Assembly: GCA_021815905.1 (NCBI GenBank)
Contig: JAKAZP010000088.1
Span: 1 to 8,613 of the forward strand
Length of the DNA: 8,613 nucleotides
Origin: Pseudomonadota bacterium
GTDB lineage: Bacteria > Pseudomonadota > Gammaproteobacteria > Steroidobacterales > Steroidobacteraceae
Reading direction: 5' to 3'
Below, piece by piece: positions 1-8,613 of this stretch (the stretch's first letter is position 1; every line of letters begins with the position of its first letter). Position numbers and translations under genes: made by a program. The notes beneath the pieces were generated by a model, which was not told the DNA's origin, did not search any database, and saw only the letters and a list, made by a program, of their open reading frames with translations.

Positions 1-1
1 A

Positions 2-216
2 CGACTGTGGCTGTTCGAGCGCTATGACTCCCTCGAAGGTACCCGCGGGCGCGTCGTCGAGCATCCGATCGCGCGCCTGCGGCACCTGCTCGCGCAGGCG
101 CAATTGCACTGCGAGCGCATGAGTCCCATCGAGGCCGACGGCCAGCACGTGCTGGCCGCGAGCGCCGCGTCCCAGGCGGGGCGGACGAGCCGCATCGAGG
201 CGGCCCAGGTGAGCTG

Positions 217-217
<1 letters not shown>
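2..217 (+). CDS. C-terminal end of an unidentified protein (5' end outside window)
   Basis: An open frame runs from the window edge to TGA at 215-217 and gives 71 residues. It starts RLWLFERYDSLEGTRG, passes through an HPIARLRHLL segment and an SPIEADGQHVLAA segment, and ends in a polar Ala/Ser/Arg-rich tail. I see no membrane segment and no catalytic motif that I can name. It is not the C-terminus of S-adenosylhomocysteine hydrolase, the frequent upstream neighbour of metF in proteobacteria. The codon choice, with G or C at most third positions, matches the neighbouring genes, so it looks like a real coding end rather than a chance frame. It lies 12 nt upstream of the metF start in the same frame and may belong to the same transcript. 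Function unknown. Confidence 0.6.
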
Positions 218-4923
<4,706 letters not shown>

Positions 4924-4928
4924 GGCGA

Positions 4929-5777
4929 TCAGGGCGCAGGGGCTCTGCGGATCTCGAGGTCGCCGAACACCGCGAGCGTGAGCGCCGTGAAGAACGTCAG
5001 TCCGAGCGCGCTGATCGCAAGCTCCGCGGCCGAGCTGATCGCCATCACGATCGCCGTGTCGTCCGCGCCCGCGTAGGGCAATGCCATGGTGGCGAGGACG
5101 CCGGTGAGCAGGTAGAACACCATCAGGATGGCGAACCCCGCCGCGTAGATCCCCGCGGTGCGCCAGCCATTGCCGCGCACCAGCCTGAAGCTGTGGGCGA
5201 CGCTCGCGAGCAGCCCCTTGTGGACGAGGACGACGCCGCAGGCCGGCAGCACGAACAGCAGGATGCTCACGAACAGCGCCGGACCGAGCATGAGCAGCAG
5301 TCCGACGCTGCGATAGGGCTCCGCGAGCAGCATGATCGGCACGAACAGCACGTCGGTGGCCGCGCCACTGAGCAGCGCCAGCGCGGCGATCGCCGGGGCG
5401 CGCCGCAGCACCTCGAGCAGATCCGCGCCGCCGCTGCCGCCGCTGCCGCCGCGGCGCGAGGCGATGCTCGCTTGACGCGCCAGCGTCGCCAAACTCAGTA
5501 TCGCCCAGACGCCGGCCGCGAGCAGCGCGCCGGCGGACAGCAGGCCGAGGCGCGTCGGGTCGCTGCGCCCCAGGTGCAGCGGGATCCCCTGTCCGGAAGG
5601 GTCGTAGAAGGTGAGGAGCCGGCCGACGCTGAGCGCGTAGCACACCTGGAGGGAGATGACGGCGAGCGTGGCGAAAGGCAGGCACTTCGCCACGGAAATG
5701 CGGAATATCTGCAGCGCCGCCTCGAGCACCTGCCCGGCCGAGAGCGGGCGAAGCGGCGGATAGGAAGTGTTCGTCAT
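4929..5777 (-). CDS. Six-helix integral membrane protein of unknown function
   Basis: Read from ATG at 5777 it gives 282 residues. Hydrophobic segments lie at about 29-51, 78-100, 128-152, 158-185, 209-233 and 243-272. Arginines cluster in the 101-127 and 186-208 loops and at the C-terminus, which suggests that both ends face the cytoplasm. The opening LRPLSAGQVLEAALQIFR and the later HSFRLVRGNGWRT segment, just before a helix, resemble proteins annotated with the glycerophosphodiester phosphodiesterase membrane domain or YIP1-like families. No phosphodiesterase catalytic domain is present, so no enzyme activity should be assumed. The cytoplasmic loop at 110-117 holds the low-complexity sequence GGSGGSGG. 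The frame stays open upstream to 5996, but that part is antisense to prmC and has no conserved look, so ATG 5777 is chosen. I see no Shine-Dalgarno sequence. The stop is 5 bp from the convergent metH stop. Confidence 0.82.
   Translation of the reverse strand: MTNTSYPPLRPLSAGQVLEAALQIFRISVAKCLPFATLAVISLQVCYALSVGRLLTFYDPSGQGIPLHLGRSDPTRLGLLSAGALLAAGVWAILSLATLARQASIASRRGGSGGSGGADLLEVLRRAPAIAALALLSGAATDVLFVPIMLLAEPYRSVGLLLMLGPALFVSILLFVLPACGVVLVHKGLLASVAHSFRLVRGNGWRTAGIYAAGFAILMVFYLLTGVLATMALPYAGADDTAIVMAISSAAELAISALGLTFFTALTLAVFGDLEIRRAPAP
5428..5451. repeat. Short tandem repeat, 9-bp unit, about 2.7 copies
   Basis: The plus-strand unit CCGCCGCTG is repeated at 5428-5436 and 5437-5445, then partially at 5446-5451. 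On the minus strand it encodes GGSGGSGG (residues 110-117) in a predicted cytoplasmic loop of the membrane protein. A 9-bp unit keeps the reading frame, so copy number could vary without disrupting the gene. Confidence 0.7.
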
Positions 5778-5812
5778 TGATAAATCATAACTGGCCCGGG
5801 GCCCCGACAGCC
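5778..5812. promoter_or_regulatory. Compact divergent start region with a possible -10 element
   Basis: Only 35 bp separate the membrane-protein ATG (minus strand, 5777) from the preferred prmC ATG (5813). Its left part (5778-5790) is strikingly A+T-rich for this genome. On the minus strand TATGAT (5789 down to 5784) matches the -10 consensus TATAAT at five of six positions and ends 6 nt before the ATG, which would place the transcription start on the A of the start codon. No good -35 is visible. Two dyads are present: TGAT-AA-ATCA at 5778-5787 and CGGGGCCCCG at 5797-5806. No Shine-Dalgarno sequence precedes either start. On the plus strand I see only weak -10-like sequence (CATAAC, 5786-5791). 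Function as promoter or operator is inferred. Confidence 0.4.
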
Positions 5813-6685
5813 ATGGAGGCGCGCGAGTTCTCCCTCGGCGAGCTGCTCGCCGCCGGAGCCGAGCGCCTGCGCGCCGCCGGCGCCGACGGCGTGGAGAGCG
5901 CCGCGCTCGACGCCGCGCTCCTTCTCGGGCACGTGCTCGGCCGGACCCGCTCGTGGCTGCTCGCGCACGGCGAGGCGCCGGTCGAGCCGGCGGCATCCGG
6001 GCGCTTCGCCGGGCTCATCGGCCGTCGCGCCGCCGGCGAGCCGATCGCCTACCTCGTGGGCCGCAAGGGCTTCTGGACGCTCGAGCTCGCGGTGACCCCG
6101 GCGGTGCTCGTGCCACGGCCCGAGACGGAGCTGCTGGTCGAGCGGGCACTGGCGCTCGCGCCGTCCGCCGGCCCGGTGCGCGCCCTCGATCTCGGCACCG
6201 GCTCGGGCGCGATCGCGCTCGCGCTCGCGAGTGAGCGCCCCGGGTGGCGCGTCACGGCGACCGACATCTGCCCCCAGGCGCTGCTCGTCGCGGGCGCCAA
6301 CGCGCTCGCGCTCGGGCTCGGGCGGGTGGAGCTCGTCGCGGGCGACTGGCTCGAGTGCCTCGCGGAGCGCTCCTTCGAGCTCATCGTCAGCAATCCGCCG
6401 TACGTGGCCGCGAGCGATCCGGCGCTTGCCGGCGCGGGCGTGCGTTTCGAGCCGCGGCTCGCGCTCACGCCCGGGGACGACGGCATGGCCTGCCTCAGGC
6501 GGATCATCGCCGCGGCGCCCGCGCACCTCACCAGGGGGGGCTGGCTGCTGCTCGAGCATGGGGAAACCCAAGCCCGAGCCGTGCGGGATGAGCTTGTGGC
6601 GAGCGGCTTTGGTCAAGTACGCTCGCACCGCGATCTCGCCGGGCGCGAGCGCATGACGGAGGGTGAATGGCCGAGACACCGCTGA
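5813..6685 (+). CDS. prmC: Release factor glutamine N5-methyltransferase
   Basis: PrmC (HemK) uses S-adenosylmethionine to methylate the side-chain amide of the glutamine in the GGQ motif of release factors RF1 and RF2, which increases peptide release. From ATG 5813 the product has 290 residues (E. coli 277). It has a helical N-terminal substrate-binding region (about 1-90), then VPRPETELLVE with Pro101-Arg102-Pro103-Glu104. The SAM-binding loop DLGTGSG is at 126-132. The amide-methyltransferase signature NPPY is at 194-197, and the C-terminus has the usual LLLEHG and DLAGRERM segments. The frame stays open to a TTG at 5777, which would add 12 residues and share a base with the divergent start codon. 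ATG 5813 fits the family better, although neither start has a clear Shine-Dalgarno sequence. It overlaps the cyclophilin gene by 19 nt and probably heads a prmC-ppiB-mtgA operon. Confidence 0.95.
   Translation: MEAREFSLGELLAAGAERLRAAGADGVESAALDAALLLGHVLGRTRSWLLAHGEAPVEPAASGRFAGLIGRRAAGEPIAYLVGRKGFWTLELAVTPAVLVPRPETELLVERALALAPSAGPVRALDLGTGSGAIALALASERPGWRVTATDICPQALLVAGANALALGLGRVELVAGDWLECLAERSFELIVSNPPYVAASDPALAGAGVRFEPRLALTPGDDGMACLRRIIAAAPAHLTRGGWLLLEHGETQARAVRDELVASGFGQVRSHRDLAGRERMTEGEWPRHR
6658..6669 (+). promoter_or_regulatory. Ribosome binding site of ppiB inside the prmC end
   Basis: GGAGG at 6658-6662 lies 4 nt before the ATG at 6667, which is short but usable spacing. Site and start both lie within the last codons of prmC, pointing to coupled translation of the two genes. 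Confidence 0.6.
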
Positions 6686-7176
6686 TTCGATTCGAGACCT
6701 CCCACGGCCCCTTCACGGTGGAGCTGTTCGAGCGGGAGGCGCCGCTCACCGTGGCGAATTTCCTGAGTTACGTCGACGAGGGATTCTTCGACGGCGCCAT
6801 CTTCCATCGCATCGTACCGGGCTTCGTCATCCAGGGCGGCGGCCTCGACGTCGAGTTTCGCAGCAAGGCGACGCACGCGCCGATCCGCAACGAGGCGGCC
6901 AACGGCCTGAAGAACACGCGCGGGGCGCTCTCGATGGCGCGCACCAGCAGCGTCGACAGCGCCACCTCGCAGTTTTTCGTGAATCTCGCCGACAACGCAT
7001 TCCTCGACCACAGCGCCCGGGAATTCGGCTATGCCGTCTTCGGACGGGTGTCGGAGGGAATGGACACCATCGACCGGATCGCGGCCCTCGCGACCGGCAG
7101 GCGCAAGGGCTATCAGGACGCGCCGCTCGAGGACGCGGTGATCACTTCCGCGCGACGGCTCGCGCCGGGCTCCTGA
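6667..7176 (+). CDS. ppiB: Cyclophilin-type peptidyl-prolyl cis-trans isomerase
   Basis: This enzyme catalyses cis-trans isomerisation of Xaa-Pro peptide bonds in folding proteins. The 169-residue product is a single cyclophilin domain, close in size to E. coli PpiB (164). It has no signal peptide, so it is the cytoplasmic rather than the periplasmic PpiA type. Motifs in order: VANFLSYV (29-36), IFHRIVPGFVIQGG (45-58) with the catalytic Arg48 and active-site Phe53 and Gln56, NEAANGLKNTRGALSMAR (75-92), the SQFFVN core strand (101-106), and FLDH (112-115) in place of the tryptophan region of eukaryotic cyclophilins, as is common in bacteria. DAPLEDAVI closes the fold. It overlaps prmC by 19 nt and is followed after 9 nt by mtgA. 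Its client proteins cannot be read from the sequence. Confidence 0.95.
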   Translation: MAETPLIRFETSHGPFTVELFEREAPLTVANFLSYVDEGFFDGAIFHRIVPGFVIQGGGLDVEFRSKATHAPIRNEAANGLKNTRGALSMARTSSVDSATSQFFVNLADNAFLDHSAREFGYAVFGRVSEGMDTIDRIAALATGRRKGYQDAPLEDAVITSARRLAPGS

Positions 7177-7185
7177 CGAGAGGGC

Positions 7186-7899
7186 ATGGCGCGGGGGACA
7201 TTGCGCGCGCGTGTGCGCCGGGTGGCGCTGCTCGCGGCCCTCGCGTGGCTCGTGCTCACCGTCACGCCGGTCCTGCTCCTCAGGTGGATCCCCCCGGCGA
7301 CGAGCGCCTTCATGCTCGAGGCCCGGCTGCGCGCGGCGCGCGCCGGTGAGCGGCGCTACCGCACCGAGTATCGCTGGGTCAGCCTCGAGCGGATCTCTCC
7401 GGAGGCGGCCCTCGCGGTGATCGCTTCCGAGGACCAGACCTTTCCCTTCAACTACGGCTTCGATTTAGGCTCCATTCGCGAGGCGGTGCGCGCCGCCGAG
7501 CGCGGCAAGCGGCTTCGCGGAGCGAGCACGATCACGCAGCAGGTCGCGAAGAACCTCTTTCTCTGGCCGGGCCGCAGCTTCGTCAGAAAGGGAGTCGAGG
7601 CGTATCTGACGGTGCTCATCGAGCTCATGTGGCCGAAGGAGCGCATTCTCGAGGTCTATCTCAACGTCGCGCAGTTCGGGCACGGGATCTTCGGTGTCGA
7701 GGCCGCCGCCCGGAGCTTCTATCACGAGTCCGCCGTGCGCCTGAGCTCGGCGCAGGCGGCGCGGCTCGCCGCCGTGCTGCCGGACCCGGTGCACTGGCAC
7801 GTGCAGCGGCCCTCGCGCTTCGTGCTGTGGCGCGAGCACTGGATTCTCGGGCAGATGCGCAATCTCGGCGGTCCCGCGTACCTGAAGGCCGCGCGCTGA
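7186..7899 (+). CDS. mtgA: Monofunctional biosynthetic peptidoglycan glycosyltransferase
   Basis: MtgA polymerises lipid II into glycan strands on the periplasmic face of the inner membrane. It has the GT51 fold and no transpeptidase domain. The 237-residue product has a basic N-terminus, one membrane anchor (about 12-35) and a GT51 domain (about 60-225). Motifs are IASEDQTF with catalytic Glu82, RGASTITQQVAKNLFLW (111-127), RKGVEAYLTVLIELMWPKE (134-152) and RILEVYLN with Glu156 (153-160), then GIFGVEAAARSFY (167-179) and LAAVLPDP. E. coli MtgA ends in the same QMxxLGG segment. Odd points: the segment before GFD reads FPFNYGFD, with Asn89 where the family usually has His, and YLNVAQFG has Gln163 where Glu is usual. 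Leu94 uses TTA, a codon expected to be rare at this G+C. The GAGAGGG ribosome site (7178-7184) is almost against the ATG, so the exact start is slightly uncertain. Confidence 0.94.
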   Translation: MARGTLRARVRRVALLAALAWLVLTVTPVLLLRWIPPATSAFMLEARLRAARAGERRYRTEYRWVSLERISPEAALAVIASEDQTFPFNYGFDLGSIREAVRAAERGKRLRGASTITQQVAKNLFLWPGRSFVRKGVEAYLTVLIELMWPKERILEVYLNVAQFGHGIFGVEAAARSFYHESAVRLSSAQAARLAAVLPDPVHWHVQRPSRFVLWREHWILGQMRNLGGPAYLKAAR

Positions 7900-8003
7900 G
7901 CCGACGGGGCGGCCGGGCACGGGCCTTGCGGTGGAAACCAACACCATGAGCGAGCGCGAGCGGGCCGCCGCAGACTGGCGCCTCGAGGTCCTTCAGCGCG
8001 AGC
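7900..8003. other. Convergent intergenic region between mtgA and prfA
   Basis: These 104 bp separate two convergent genes. I see no strong hairpin followed by a T-tract for either strand. The best self-complementary stretch is a 4-bp GGCC pairing at about 7912-7926, too weak to call a terminator. A 39-codon open frame begins at ATG 7946 and runs into the prfA antisense; I do not consider it a gene. Confidence 0.5.
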
Positions 8004-8613
8004 TCACTCGGTCTCGATCTCCGCCAGGAGCTCGGCTTGATGCTCCTGCTGAAGCGCGTCGATGAGCTCGTCGAGATCGCCGTCGATCACCTGCTGCAGC
8101 CTGTAGAGCGTGAGATTGATGCGGTGGTCGGTCACCCGGCCCTGGGGAAAGTTGTAGGTGCGGATGCGCTCCGAGCGATCGCCGCTGCCGACCTGAAGCC
8201 GTCGCGACCGCGCCTGCTCGCTCTGGCGCCGGTCCTGCTCGGCCGCGAGCAGCCGCGCCTTGAGCAGCGCCATGGCCCGCGAGCGGTTCTTGTGCTGCGA
8301 GCGCTCGTCCTGGCACTCGACCACGATGCCGCTCGGCAGATGGGTGATGCGCACGGCCGAGTCGGTCTTGTTCACGTGCTGGCCGCCGGCGCCCGAGGAG
8401 CGATAGGTGTCGATGCGCAGGTCGGCCGGATTGATTTCGATCGCCTCCACCTCATCGAGCTCGGGGAGGATGGCGACCGTGCACGCCGAGGTATGGATGC
8501 GGCCCTGCGCTTCCGTCGCCGGCACGCGCTGCACGCGGTGCGTTCCGGACTCGAACTTCAAGCGCGAGAAGGCGCCGCGTCCGCCGATGCGGCTGATGAT
8601 CTCCCGGTAGCCG
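8004..8613 (-). CDS. prfA: Peptide chain release factor 1, C-terminal part (5' end outside window)
   Basis: RF1 recognises UAA and UAG stop codons in the ribosomal A site and triggers peptidyl-tRNA hydrolysis. The visible 202 residues, of about 360 expected, start in the conserved GYREII segment and continue through [17 protein letters not shown] and [11 protein letters not shown]. The catalytic [15 protein letters not shown] segment follows, with its GGQ encoded at 8379-8387, then [32 protein letters not shown] and a short acidic tail ending IETE. The [12 protein letters not shown] and [10 protein letters not shown] versions identify RF1 rather than RF2. The PxT stop-codon-reading motif would lie upstream, outside the window. 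The GGQ glutamine is the substrate of PrmC, encoded about 1.3 kb away on the other strand. The gene converges on mtgA. Confidence 0.97.
   Translation of the reverse strand, partial: GYREIISRIGGRGAFSRLKFESGTHRVQRVPATEAQGRIHTSACTVAILPELDEVEAIEINPADLRIDTYRSSGAGGQHVNKTDSAVRITHLPSGIVVECQDERSQHKNRSRAMALLKARLLAAEQDRRQSEQARSRRLQVGSGDRSERIRTYNFPQGRVTDHRINLTLYRLQQVIDGDLDELIDALQQEHQAELLAEIETE

Noticed and set aside
5778..5996. Upstream in-frame extension of the membrane protein to 355 residues.
   Set aside because: The added residues are Arg/Ala-rich and antisense to prmC. The conserved-looking N-terminus begins at the ATG at 5777.
5774..6679. Minus-strand open frame of 301 codons antisense to prmC.
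   Set aside because: No recognisable domain, whereas prmC on the plus strand has its full set of motifs.
7912..7926. GGCC-loop-GGCC pairing after mtgA as a terminator.
   Set aside because: Only 4 bp pair and no T-tract follows on either strand.
7946..8065. A 39-codon open frame starting [20 protein letters not shown].
   Set aside because: The opening looks protein-like, but there is no clear ribosome binding site and half of it lies antisense to the conserved end of prfA. Chance or a decayed remnant is more likely than a gene.

Overview
The window is a gene-dense, high-G+C stretch (roughly 70% by eye) of a bacterial chromosome. The proteins look gammaproteobacterial. MetF and MetH follow the Escherichia coli enzymes closely, a monofunctional MtgA-type glycosyltransferase is present, and the prmC, cyclophilin and prfA products are of proteobacterial type. 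A GC-rich gammaproteobacterium (for example near Xanthomonadales, Steroidobacterales or Nevskiales) is my best inference, but no marker here fixes the order.

Layout: (1) 2-217, the tail of an unidentified plus-strand gene. (2) 230-4923, metF and metH, overlapping by ATGA and so probably translationally coupled. They form the methionine/one-carbon module: MetF makes 5-methyltetrahydrofolate and MetH uses it with cobalamin to methylate homocysteine. (3) 4929-5777, a minus-strand six-helix membrane protein of unknown function, convergent with metH across only 5 bp. (4) 5778-5812, a 35-bp divergent start region containing the only A+T-rich patch I noticed, with a possible -10 element placed to give a leaderless transcript. 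(5) 5813-7899, a plus-strand run of prmC (release-factor methyltransferase), ppiB (cytoplasmic cyclophilin) and mtgA (peptidoglycan glycosyltransferase), overlapping or spaced by 9 nt and so probably one operon. (6) 8004-8613, the C-terminal part of prfA (release factor 1) on the minus strand, convergent with mtgA.

PrmC methylates the glutamine of the GGQ motif in RF1, and that motif is visible in the prfA fragment. Enzyme and substrate genes are therefore neighbours, but on opposite strands rather than in the familiar prfA-prmC operon order. The rest is conventional housekeeping biology. I see no mobile element, CRISPR array, tRNA, rRNA, riboswitch or convincing intrinsic terminator, and no sign of a novel system. 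Every stretch without a gene is about 100 bp or shorter. The points worth a second look are small: a roughly 42-residue N-terminal extension on MetH, a possibly leaderless membrane-protein gene, atypical residues in MtgA, and the prfA/prmC arrangement.
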